From Globisporangium splendens (lineage: Eukaryota > Oomycota > Peronosporomycetes > Pythiales > Pythiaceae), in contig VFIW01000003.1 in NCBI GenBank assembly GCA_006386115.1, forward strand, positions 1,054,001 to 1,118,000: a stretch of DNA of 64,000 nucleotides. The letters run 5' to 3'. Of the stretch, positions 23,470 through 33,015 are shown piece by piece. Positions within the stretch are counted from its first letter, which is position 1. Each line of letters opens with the position of its first letter. A program made the translations under genes and the position numbers. Under the pieces are notes generated by a model that did no database searches, was not told where the DNA came from, and saw nothing but the letters and a program-made list of their open reading frames with translations.

Positions 23470-23551
23470 TGTAGTTGTTCTTGCTGTGGTTGGTCAGTCT
23501 TGTTTTTGGTTGATGTTGATCGTTGGAGTGTTTACTCTGTGGTGTTGGTTG

Positions 23552-23570
23552 TAAATTGTAGAGTGATAGC
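23552..23570 (-). promoter_or_regulatory. Oomycete-type Inr+FPR core promoter for the left acidic Cys-rich gene
   Basis: On the minus strand the motif TCACTCTACAATTTA fits the oomycete initiator (YCAYTYY) followed by the flanking CAWTTT element. It lies about 85-100 bases before the ATG, with no other ATG between in frame. The right-arm equivalent is at 28764-28782. Confidence 0.55.
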
Positions 23571-23637
23571 TGTCAAGATGGATGGTTGTGCTGTCGACGT
23601 CGAGAGACAGAGTTCTGCTCGCAGCGACGTTGGTTGC

Positions 23638-23852
23638 ATCACTTTCTACCGAGGGGCTCGCGAAAATGCGCACTTGGTCAACGTCTGCTTACACGGCATC
23701 AAGAGGCGGTGCTGTTGACGCCCAAGACGATGCGCATTTTCTACCAGGCCAATGCGTCCAGTTGCGCACTTTCTGCCTACGAGGCTGGTATTGCAGGCAC
23801 CTGGGAGTGCTTGCTGCGCACTTTCGACGGAGTTGCTGGTGAAAGTGCACCC
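23638..23852. promoter_or_regulatory. Cluster of five GCGCAYTTTC-like elements upstream of the acidic Cys-rich gene
   Basis: Copies of TGCGCAYTTTC or close variants occur near 23640, 23730, 23763 and 23815, one inverted (GAAAATGCGCA) near 23662, and a GAAAGTGCAC near 23841. All lie within about 215 bp, 170-390 bases upstream of the ATG of the left copy, and are duplicated in the right arm at about 28482-28696. The core resembles E2F-type sites (TTTSSCGC family), but a binding role is inference. Confidence 0.45.
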
Positions 23853-24421
23853 GCTTGTTGAAGCAGGTGATGGGCGAACGTTCTCGAAACCTGAGCATGC
23901 GATTGGCTGCGTCAAATATTCTCTTTCAGAAATAGAGTGTCTTTATTGGTCCAAAACAACAGAGAGTCAAGCATGGCTACATCTGGTGCTCGTCATTCTT
24001 CAGTCACCACAATGGTCATCGAGATGAAGGAACCACGCAAGTATTAGTTATCCTACAAACTGGAGGAGCGATACGATGGCTATGCTTACCCCTCCTTCTG
24101 CTCATCGATGCACAGTCAGTTGCACGGTCCCACTTCTTCATTCATAATGCTCTGTGTTGATCTACAGTCAGTGAGCGCGCCAGTTCAGTGGAAACGACCA
24201 GCCTTGAACCACGAAACGTAACACTGATTTTCAAAACAAAGGACATCCAGTTTATATTCGTTTTCAAACACGACAACGACACGGCTACTGCTTTCAACGG
24301 GACGACCCAGAAGAGGCACAAGTGTCGTCCACTGACTTGGTCAAGCATGGCGGAGCGCAGTTGACCCCACACACCACCCTCAAGCACAGCGACAACCGAG
24401 GCACAAGGCGGCGACGACAGA

Positions 24422-25252
24422 TTAACGCCACACGGCCGTTGGCACGTACTGGTCGATGAAAGAACGACCCGCCGACACGCGCGAGTACACACCAGGGTAC
24501 CCGAGCTGGCCGCAGCCTCGGCCCCAGCTCACGATGCCGACCAAGATCTCCGAGTTGTTGTAGTTGACGACGAGCGGACCGCCCGAGTCGCCCTGGCACG
24601 AGTCCTGGTTGAGCTGACCGCCAGCGCAGATCATGGTGTCCGTGACGCTGCTGAGCTTGGCCTTGCAGTCCGGGTTCGACACGATGGCGACGTCGACCTT
24701 GAGGAGGACGTTCGACTGGCTGCCGCCCGACGTCGTGGTGCCCCATCCGAGGGTCGTGGCCGTGCGACCGACCTCCTCGTCCGTGCCGTTGGACGCCGCG
24801 AGCGCCACCGGAGGGTACGACACTGGCGACTCCAGCTCGAGCAAGAGGTAGTCGTTTCCCGTGCTCGCACTGCGGTAGCTCGGGTGGATGATCTTGCGGA
24901 TCACGCGGACGGGGGTACCGTCGGAAGTGCCCGAGAGGAAGTGCGTGCCGACGTTGACGTACTGGATGCTGCTGGCACAGTGGGCCGCCGTGAGGATCCA
25001 CGTCGGCGCGATGAGCGAGCCGCCGCAGAAGCTGCGACCGGCGGCGGTGCTGCGCATCCCCGCGATGTACTGCGACGTTCCGACCGGCACTTCGGAGCCA
25101 CCGAGGATCAGCGGCTGGATCATGTTTTCCTTGTTCCAGTTGACCTCGGTGATGTCGGTTTGGTACTCTTCGTAGGTGACTGGGAAGTCACGCGCTTGGG
25201 CAGCGGTGGCGGCGAGGACGGCGGTGGCAGCGAGTGCGTGGAAGACCTTCAT
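24422..25252 (-). CDS. Secreted trypsin-like serine protease, left copy (276 aa)
   Basis: S1 family protease with a signal peptide (residues 1-20, ending AAQA), a propeptide of about 28 residues and a mature start at ILGG (49-52). The catalytic triad is His91 (TAAHC), Asp134 (NDYLLLEL) and Ser223 (GDSGGP). Asp217 in the S1 pocket predicts cleavage after Lys/Arg. This is the family of the oomycete glucanase inhibitor proteins (GIPs), but GIPs have lost triad residues whereas this protein keeps all three. The residue before ILGG is Leu, not the usual Lys/Arg, so activation by trypsin-like cleavage is not obvious. The ATG at 25250-25252 is chosen because it opens a clean signal peptide; the frame is open further upstream. 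Protein identical to the right copy. Confidence 0.93.
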   Translation of the reverse strand: MKVFHALAATAVLAATAAQARDFPVTYEEYQTDITEVNWNKENMIQPLILGGSEVPVGTSQYIAGMRSTAAGRSFCGGSLIAPTWILTAAHCASSIQYVNVGTHFLSGTSDGTPVRVIRKIIHPSYRSASTGNDYLLLELESPVSYPPVALAASNGTDEEVGRTATTLGWGTTTSGGSQSNVLLKVDVAIVSNPDCKAKLSSVTDTMICAGGQLNQDSCQGDSGGPLVVNYNNSEILVGIVSWGRGCGQLGYPGVYSRVSAGRSFIDQYVPTAVWR

Positions 25253-25292
25253 GGTGGAGGGAGGGAGGAGGCTCGACTTGGGTGGTGAGAGG

Positions 25293-25309
25293 CAAATGCG
25301 AGAATGAGG
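25293..25309 (-). promoter_or_regulatory. Inr+FPR core promoter of the left protease gene
   Basis: The minus strand reads TCATTCTCGCATTTG, a close match to the oomycete GCTCATTYYNCAWTTT core promoter, about 40 bases before the ATG. It lies inside the repeat arm, which continues only about 70 bases further upstream. Confidence 0.72.
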
Positions 25310-25380
25310 TCGATTGAGATCGCCGAGGGACTGGGACTCACATGGGCGGGTCTCTTGGTTCACGTCTCGGTGGACTCGCT

Positions 25381-26953
25381 GTGTTTGCTCGTGTAGTCTG
25401 AGGGAACCTCATTCTGCTCAGATGACAGCCGTTCTCTTGTACAGCTGCATCATTGTTCGGCGGAGTGAGCAGCTCAGAGAAACGCGAAATTCGAAGCAAG
25501 AGAAAAATGCTGCGGTGTACCCTGACTGCGAATCAGATCTGTTGGATGGTGCGAAGCAACAGTGGGAGACAAAGGCACTGCTGCTCGGCTGCGTCTCGGC
25601 TGATCATCTTCGCGGTGAATGACTCTTCGTGATGATTAGAGGACGTACTACCTTCGTTGTACTAATATGCAGTGAAGTAATCGTATCAATAGATACAGGA
25701 TGTCGCGTTCCGTTTGCAAATCAGTTTGCTGCATCCGGGAAAATCTTGTTGTCTTTGTTCCGAATTCAAGTTCTGTATCCTGTGGACGGCATTGTGTGTC
25801 CCCAGATACCGAGACTTCTAGTCTCGCAGGACTCGGATGTATTTCATGAGGTCAACACCCATCCGCGCGTTCTCCTGCCAGTGGCGCTGACTCCAGTTCC
25901 CCACTCTTGGCGCCTCGAGTCGTTCTATCTCACTGCTACGATCCAAAGCTTCGACTTGCTAAGTGGTCCTCTCGTCTGCAGGTTGTCGTTGAAGTGACCG
26001 GCCTTTTTCTGTTCCGCGTTAATCAGAATCTTTGGATCTGGTTTGGATCTCGATCTGGTCGGGAGCGGGCAGATTAACGAATCAGCGGATCGCGTGTATT
26101 TTACAGGTACTGTGGAATCTGTAAAGTACGCTTTGTGGCTCTTGTGCTCAAACAGACAACATGCCTTAAATCCGAAATCCGCGTTACATCGGCAGCGCAG
26201 CAAGAGATCAAACCCATCATCGCACTCAGAAGCAGCCAGGCATGAGTGTCTTTCGAGTCCCACTCACCCCACGGCTCTCTGTGAAGCAACCTTGAGCACA
26301 TCCCAACGACAGCAATTTTGGCAACCTGGCACCCTTAACTGCGATTAAGGATGCTGTTTCACCCTTGACTACCAGTAATATATCTATGATTTATTTCAAT
26401 CGCTCGCACAACGAAGTAACAAACCGTAATATTACCCACCGCGAAATTTAAAACGTGAAGCTGACTTGGAGTTCTTTGTCGCTTTCCAGTTCGGGTTGCT
26501 GCAATGGCAGCGAGGCATACATTACTAGCGGGCAATTTGCTTGCTTAGCTCGCACAACTCCTGTACGCATACGTATATGCCAGTAATAAGTACGCCAAGT
26601 CCGGGTGTTCAAGACGATGAACGCCCTCGGGACTGCGTGAGATCTTCGTGACCGTTATTTGAACAAATTGTTCTTTGCGCAGATGAGGGCACCAGCACCC
26701 TTGACTGCATTTAGTCGTCTTTTTGTGCACTGAAGTAAGGGTGCTTTAACGACATTGGCACCCCACGACTCATCTGGTTCGTGATTTGGATATTCCCACG
26801 ACGAGCTCCGTGTTCTGCTGTTTCACCAAACCACCCGCGAGTAAACAAGCATGGGCAAACAAGCCTCTCTGCAGCGCTCTCTTTAATTTCTCAACGCCTT
26901 ACCGAATGATGGCACCCACACCAAGCTCATCAAAGTCAACAAAACAGAACAGA
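25381..26953. other. Unique spacer between the inverted repeat arms (1,573 bp)
   Basis: This is the only sequence separating the two arms. No gene, transposase or terminal repeat is visible; open frames are short and not conserved. Because both protease copies start less than 130 bp inside the arms and read outward, this spacer holds their upstream regulatory DNA, and the two copies therefore share a short core promoter but have different upstream sequence. Confidence 0.7.
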
Positions 26954-27024
26954 AGCGAGTCCACCGAGACGTGAACCAAGAGACCCGCCCATGTGAGTCC
27001 CAGTCCCTCGGCGATCTCAATCGA

Positions 27025-27041
27025 CCTCATTCTCGCATTTG
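27025..27041 (+). promoter_or_regulatory. Inr+FPR core promoter of the right protease gene
   Basis: TCATTCTCGCATTTG matches the oomycete Inr (YCAYTYY) plus CAWTTT flank, 41 bases before the ATG at 27082. Identical to the left copy. Confidence 0.72.
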
Positions 27042-27081
27042 CCTCTCACCACCCAAGTCGAGCCTCCTCCCTCCCTCCACC

Positions 27082-27912
27082 ATGAAGGTCTTCCACGCAC
27101 TCGCTGCCACCGCCGTCCTCGCCGCCACCGCTGCCCAAGCGCGTGACTTCCCAGTCACCTACGAAGAGTACCAAACCGACATCACCGAGGTCAACTGGAA
27201 CAAGGAAAACATGATCCAGCCGCTGATCCTCGGTGGCTCCGAAGTGCCGGTCGGAACGTCGCAGTACATCGCGGGGATGCGCAGCACCGCCGCCGGTCGC
27301 AGCTTCTGCGGCGGCTCGCTCATCGCGCCGACGTGGATCCTCACGGCGGCCCACTGTGCCAGCAGCATCCAGTACGTCAACGTCGGCACGCACTTCCTCT
27401 CGGGCACTTCCGACGGTACCCCCGTCCGCGTGATCCGCAAGATCATCCACCCGAGCTACCGCAGTGCGAGCACGGGAAACGACTACCTCTTGCTCGAGCT
27501 GGAGTCGCCAGTGTCGTACCCTCCGGTGGCGCTCGCGGCGTCCAACGGCACGGACGAGGAGGTCGGTCGCACGGCCACGACCCTCGGATGGGGCACCACG
27601 ACGTCGGGCGGCAGCCAGTCGAACGTCCTCCTCAAGGTCGACGTCGCCATCGTGTCGAACCCGGACTGCAAGGCCAAGCTCAGCAGCGTCACGGACACCA
27701 TGATCTGCGCTGGCGGTCAGCTCAACCAGGACTCGTGCCAGGGCGACTCGGGCGGTCCGCTCGTCGTCAACTACAACAACTCGGAGATCTTGGTCGGCAT
27801 CGTGAGCTGGGGCCGAGGCTGCGGCCAGCTCGGGTACCCTGGTGTGTACTCGCGCGTGTCGGCGGGTCGTTCTTTCATCGACCAGTACGTGCCAACGGCC
27901 GTGTGGCGTTAA
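27082..27912 (+). CDS. Secreted trypsin-like serine protease, right copy (276 aa)
   Basis: Same protein as the left copy at 24422-25252: signal peptide 1-20, ILGG mature start at 49, triad His91/Asp134/Ser223, and Asp217 in the specificity pocket. All six expected disulphide-type cysteines of a short S1 protease appear to be in place (C76, C92, C196, C209, C219 and one more near the C-terminus in GCGQL). It reads away from the spacer, with the acidic Cys-rich gene 952 bp downstream in the same direction. Upstream DNA beyond 26954 is unique to this copy, so expression could differ from the left copy. The secreted role (nutrition or defence against host or competitor proteins) is inference from the family. 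Confidence 0.93.
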   Translation: MKVFHALAATAVLAATAAQARDFPVTYEEYQTDITEVNWNKENMIQPLILGGSEVPVGTSQYIAGMRSTAAGRSFCGGSLIAPTWILTAAHCASSIQYVNVGTHFLSGTSDGTPVRVIRKIIHPSYRSASTGNDYLLLELESPVSYPPVALAASNGTDEEVGRTATTLGWGTTTSGGSQSNVLLKVDVAIVSNPDCKAKLSSVTDTMICAGGQLNQDSCQGDSGGPLVVNYNNSEILVGIVSWGRGCGQLGYPGVYSRVSAGRSFIDQYVPTAVWR

Positions 27913-28763
27913 TCTGTCGTCGCCGCCTTGTGCCTCGGTTGTCGCTGTGCTTGAGGGTGGTGTGTGGGGTCAACTGCGCTCCGCCATGCTTGACCAAGTC
28001 AGTGGACGACACTTGTGCCTCTTCTGGGTCGTCCCGTTGAAAGCAGTAGCCGTGTCGTTGTCGTGTTTGAAAACGAATATAAACTGGATGTCCTTTGTTT
28101 TGAAAATCAGTGTTACGTTTCGTGGTTCAAGGCTGGTCGTTTCCACTGAACTGGCGCGCTCACTGACTGTAGATCAACACAGAGCATTATGAATGAAGAA
28201 GTGGGACCGTGCAACTGACTGTGCATCGATGAGCAGAAGGAGGGGTAAGCATAGCCATCGTATCGCTCCTCCAGTTTGTAGGATAACTAATACTTGCGTG
28301 GTTCCTTCATCTCGATGCCCATTGTGGTGACTGAAGAATGACGAGCACCAGATGTAGCCATGCTTGACTCTCTGTTGTTTTGGACCAATAAAGACACTCT
28401 ATTTCTGAAAGAGAATATTTGACGCAGCCAATCGCATGCTCAGGTTTCGAGAACGTTCGCCCATCACCTGCTTCAACAAGCGGGTGCACTTTCACCAGCA
28501 ACTCCGTCGAAAGTGCGCAGCAAGCACTCCCAGGTGCCTGCAATACCAGCCTCGTAGGCAGAAAGTGCGCAACTGGACGCATTGGCCTGGTAGAAAATGC
28601 GCATCGTCTTGGGCGTCAACAGCACCGCCTCTTGATGCCGTGTAAGCAGACGTTGACCAAGTGCGCATTTTCGCGAGCCCCTCGGTAGAAAGTGATGCAA
28701 CCAACGTCGCTGCGAGCAGAACTCTGTCTCTCGACGTCGACAGCACAACCATCCATCTTGACA

Positions 28764-28782
28764 GCTATCACTCTACAATTTA
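28764..28782 (+). promoter_or_regulatory. Inr+FPR core promoter of the right acidic Cys-rich gene
   Basis: TCACTCTACAATTTA lies about 85-100 bases before the ATG at 28865 and matches the oomycete Inr+FPR pattern. The GCGCAYTTTC-like cluster lies further upstream at about 28482-28696. Confidence 0.55.
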
Positions 28783-28864
28783 CAACCAACACCACAGAGT
28801 AAACACTCCAACGATCAACATCAACCAAAAACAAGACTGACCAACCACAGCAAGAACAACTACA

Positions 28865-29950
28865 ATGAGTAACTTCGCGTCGACTACGTGTCTCCCCTTG
28901 CATCGCTCATCTCTCCTCCGACCAACAAGAACGACCCTGACACCGTACCCGTGCGACTTTGTGACGATCCACTTCAGTTGGCTGGAAGCCGACACGCAGG
29001 TAAGTTTCGGTGAACTCGACGAGCAACTGGAGATCGCGACCACCAACCTCAAGAACTACAGCTTGCCGACATCGACCAGCTTGGCGTCGTACTTGGCGAA
29101 GATCATCCCTGCGTACGTGAGCACTCCCTGCGTCCTCAAGAGTGCCATCCGCCGCTGCCAAGACACTGTGCGTGACCTCGTTGTGCGCTCTACATCGTCG
29201 ATCTTCGCAGCTGTACCTGCTCCAGTCGCTCTCGACAGCACACAAGGCGATCTCGACGATGAGCACTTCTTTGACGAGTTCCACCAGGTGTTTGAGCCAC
29301 GCATCATGGCGAAGAAGGCGCAAGTACCGGCATTCATCATGCCGTCCGAGACCAAGGTCGAGATTGTTGGCGCACCGACCAAGACCATGTGTTCCAAGAT
29401 GAAGTCGTTCTACGATGACGAAGATGACGAAGAATTCAGTGACTGCATGTCGTGCACGACCGACACCACAGAGCTCTTGAGCGAGTGCGAGTCCGACAAG
29501 TGCTGCTACGACTTTGGTGACAGCGAGGTCGAAGACGAACGACGAGAAGCTGCTGTCGATGATTCGAGCTGCTTCTGCTATGACGACAATAATTACGATG
29601 ACGATGAAGATTGCGAGACCACGGCCGAGCGGTTGCTACGCATGGCGTCCTCCTGCTCCGATATCAACCTTTATCTGGACGACTACCTGTGTCAATGCGG
29701 CGAGTGCCCTCACTACAAACTCATCGCGTACGAAGTGAAGCGGTACGGCACGTACGCCAACGACGCCGAGCTGCGCAGTCTCACGAGGATACTGCAGGCG
29801 TTCTCGACCTACAACGAAGCCGTCGGCTACGATTGCAACATGATCCCAACGGCGGAAGAGTGCCTCCAGCTGTGGGGTGGCGACGAAGACCTGGCGTTCA
29901 CGTCCTTTGTAATGCTTTGCGACGAAGTCCCTCACTTGTGCGGGGCTTAG
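28865..29950 (+). CDS. Acidic, cysteine-rich protein of unknown function, right copy (361 aa)
   Basis: Identical protein to the left copy at 22384-23469. There is no signal peptide or membrane helix; the frame starts at an ATG preceded by an A-rich leader. The Asp/Glu-rich middle (about residues 180-260) with interspersed Cys, and the Cys-pair motif CQCGEC, are the only striking features. The family is not recognised. The maintained open frame, matching core promoter and duplication argue that it is a real gene. It converges on the RasGAP-START gene (stop at 30504). Confidence 0.7.
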   Translation: MSNFASTTCLPLHRSSLLRPTRTTLTPYPCDFVTIHFSWLEADTQVSFGELDEQLEIATTNLKNYSLPTSTSLASYLAKIIPAYVSTPCVLKSAIRRCQDTVRDLVVRSTSSIFAAVPAPVALDSTQGDLDDEHFFDEFHQVFEPRIMAKKAQVPAFIMPSETKVEIVGAPTKTMCSKMKSFYDDEDDEEFSDCMSCTTDTTELLSECESDKCCYDFGDSEVEDERREAAVDDSSCFCYDDNNYDDDEDCETTAERLLRMASSCSDINLYLDDYLCQCGECPHYKLIAYEVKRYGTYANDAELRSLTRILQAFSTYNEAVGYDCNMIPTAEECLQLWGGDEDLAFTSFVMLCDEVPHLCGA

Positions 29951-30503
29951 GCAACCTTCCAAGCCCAGCAACTCCAGCAGTGTGCACCCAACTAGGTTGT
30001 TTATCCCAGCAGCACACATCCAACAGCAGCAGCAGTCGGCTGCGCGTGAGTCTCATTTCACTCACGCGCGGCTCGAGAGTGAGTTTGCGCGTTGCAGCTT
30101 GCCAGAGCACGTGGGTGGCCCTCATCACGGCCTCTCAATGGCAAGGCGCATGCAATACTCCAGTATTCTCCGAGTCTGCTTTCTTGCAACCTAGGCACAT
30201 GGTGAAGGAGTGGCCATGTATTTTGTGAAAGTTTTGTGCCAGTATACCTATTGTTTAGGACCCGCATCGATTCTCTACGATGGTTTTTACAAACAACTAC
30301 ACAGAGGCATTCTTTTGTGTGACTTGAGCTATAATTTATCCCGATTGATAATTAACTACGCCCCAGAAACAGGAGCGTCTTTGTTTGCAATCTCTTTCTC
30401 CAATCTCGTTGTTGTTGCTTCCATGCCTTCCTGCTTGAAGATACTGACGACATGATGCTACTTGCACAATGCTGATCAGTGTTTACTCTCTCTCTCTTAA
30501 CCA

Positions 30504-33015
30504 TTAGACCCAACCGGAGTCGGCTTGGGTGCGCAAAGCTTCCACGCGCGAACGAATTGACAGGATGCTCAGCACTTGACGATAGCAAATGCTCTCGGCG
30601 AGGTACCGCGGCAAAATGCCCTTGAAATCGGCGCGCACGACGCACGTCAGCTTGGCAAATGCGCCTTGAGCGGGGTCTGCACCTTGAGAGACTTCCACAT
30701 CTTCACCAAATGATGGCTCAACGAGAAACCCTCCAGTTGCGTATGACATTCGCACTGTGCCTTTGATTTCGGGGACATCCGGGCGAGGAATCGACTCCAT
30801 GACCACAGCAAACGTATCGTACCGACCCGTTTTCTCAACAAAGCTGTGCAGATCACACGAGTCTCGAGGTTTCACAAGCCACGTTGGCCACAGCGAGAGC
30901 TTGGGGTGCGACCGGTACATGATGACGCGCGAGTCATCAAGTGGCTCCACCTTCTTGATGCTGCCAGCATACTCATCCCACTCCGACATGCTCTCAAGGG
31001 AGCGCAGATACTGAAACAGCTTTCGTGGAGTGGATTTGACGATCACAGAGGCTTTCATCTCCACGAAGCGATCTTTGTCCGATCGGAAGCCAGTGGATGG
31101 GCAAACAAATCGTGAAAAATCTCTTCGGAACACATCAACATGGTCCTTCGACTTGTACGTTGCCCACTCATGGTCCGACTGAGTGTCGCTCGCTTCAAAC
31201 AAGAGCTGAAGCCCTTTCTGAGACAGCTTTGAGTAATACAGCTTCATCAACTGAATATCCCGATGGCTGGTGTGACCAATCATTTCATCCAGTTCTTCCG
31301 GCGAGACTGCAGCACTTGCTCCGCGGGAGCGTGACGCACTTCGCTCGCTCTCCTCATCCACTTCTTTCACAACATCAATGTCCGGATGCTGGAACGGGGA
31401 TCGACTCTTGACGGATTTCAGCTTGCGTTTCGGTTTCTTCTTTTTCAGTTCCGAACTCACGATGATACCTTTCTTGCGACGTCGGAATTTACCATCGCCT
31501 GCGACTTCTTTCGTAATGAACTCGATGTTTTCACGAATCCAACGACGCAGTATTGGCAAATTCTCTTCCGGGCTCTCGACTGTAACTCCGCCTGTAAGAT
31601 TGACAACGCTATCCTTTCCGTTAACAGTCGTCCAGACTTGAGAAATCCGAGGCGTGATGTGGCTTCGAGCGATCATGCTCTCTCTGCGGCTATCATTTTG
31701 CGACTGCTGGCAGATCTGCTCGTAGAATCGATTCAGCTTCGATCGATTGCGAGCCAAAAATGAGTTAAATGGCAGCATGTAATCCTCGCGAGCTCCGTAT
31801 TCGGCATTGTTGGCAAGAGACTGGAACAGCTTGGCAACAAGCACGAGCGTTCGCTGCAGGTTCTTTGACGGAGCTTCTTCATTCGGCGTGAGATGCATCT
31901 TGTGTGGGAGCACAAGCGCAGGACAGATAAAGCGCAGGAACACCAGACCACCAAGGTGCATCAGGAATTCTTCTCGGGCAGCTGAACTACCAGACAACAA
32001 ATCATCGGATCCATCCTCCCCAATTGAGCTTAGTCGAGGCAACGACGTGTTGCTTCTGCGATCCTCTCCCTGCTGTTGTTGTTCTTCACCGATTGCGCTT
32101 AGCCGCGGGATGGAGATGTTGCTTTTGCGGTCTCTCTCTAGTAATCGCATCATCTCGTGCTCCAGCACACGATAGATCTTGGCAATCTGGTACGGATACA
32201 GATGCGCTGAGCTGCAGATTCGGTCCAAAATCCGGTCAGCCAGTGCTTCCAGACGCTCTCGGTTGGCTTCTAAATCCTCTCCTTCCTGGAGATGTTTTGG
32301 ATTGATTTCGTACGAATCTGTCATGTCCCACATCTCGACAATGATGTCCTGAAGTGCGTGTTGGAGGAATTCCATGCCTAGATCGCAGGTGTACTCACGG
32401 ATGATCTGCACGTAAAAATGCCAATTGACTGGCTGTTAGTCAGTGAGAAAAGTGTGGTCGACGCATGGCTGTACGCACCGCGGTGGTGGTGGAGTTAGCG
32501 CGGAACAGCTCGTTCCAGTTCAAGGTGTCGACCATCTCCTGGAACATGAGCAGGCCGATGAGCTTGCGCAATTGGTCTTCGTACGTATCGAACACAAACA
32601 GCAGCGCTCGAATCACGTTCACATCGATACCCGCGGGGCTCTACAGTCAAATAGAGATAAACAAATCAACTGTGAGCTTCAACCGAGGGAAGCCAGATGC
32701 AAGTTCACATCAGACACAAACAGCTGGCAAAATAACGCAACAACTTACCGAAGCGATAGCGGTCGCGAGTCGAAACTCGGAGTCATGGACGAGCGCGAAC
32801 ACGAGCGCGCTCTCGGCGTCGTCCTGCGTGAGCGACTCGATCGCGTGCTTCATGGTCGTGTCGAGTGTCTCAGCGACGCTCGCAACGCTCGCGCTTCGCC
32901 GCTTCTGGTGCCGCGAGTGGCGGGTTGGCGTCGGCGGCGGCGCGTGTGGTAGCGTGCTCGCGCGCTCCCTCTCGTGGCCAAAGCGGGCGCGTGCCGCTCG
33001 GATAACTCGCATCAT
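30504..33015 (-). CDS. RasGAP domain protein with C-terminal START-type domain (776 aa, two introns)
   Basis: Exons on the minus strand: 33015-32749, 32640-32479 and 32405-30504, all phase 0, with GT-AG introns of 108 and 73 nt. The joined protein carries a RasGAP domain that speeds GTP hydrolysis by Ras-type GTPases. The arginine-finger loop is LFRANST with Arg136, and the second hallmark FLRF lies at 299-302 followed by CPAL (usually NPA). Between them is an insert holding two copies of a RxSNxSxPRLSxIGE segment, probably phosphorylatable. Residues about 560-776 look like a START-type lipid-binding domain (DRFVEMKASVIVKSTPRKLF, then SMSEWDEYAGSIKKVEPLDD). The frame extends to 33093 through a TTG; the first ATG is at 33015. 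Ras signalling at membranes is the likely role. Confidence 0.83.

Larger units (their letters stand above)
22082..25380. repeat. Left arm of a 3.3-kb inverted repeat
   Basis: This is the reverse complement of 26954-30252. Paired coordinates always sum to 52334, so there is no net length difference between the arms. Comparing the arms directly and through frames on both strands I found one mismatch: T at 24016, where the right arm implies G (C at 28318). The ends are abrupt inside, at 25380/26954, and slightly ragged outside, at 22082/30252. Each arm carries one protease gene and one acidic Cys-rich gene. Confidence 0.95.
26954..30252. repeat. Right arm of the 3.3-kb inverted repeat
   Basis: Reverse complement of 22082-25380, differing at one base that I could find (28318). 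The outer end at 30252 falls 252 bp before the stop of the RasGAP gene, and similarity decays over the next 30 bp or so rather than stopping cleanly. Confidence 0.95.

Noticed and set aside
23842..24300. Additional small genes between the protease and the acidic Cys-rich gene in each arm
   Set aside because: The frames of 70-116 codons are duplicated only because the whole arm is; none shows a motif, and several overlap the protease 3' end.
22082..30252. The inverted repeat as a transposon with long terminal inverted repeats
   Set aside because: There is no transposase in the spacer or arms, no target-site duplication at the ragged outer ends, and the arms carry two ordinary host-type genes.
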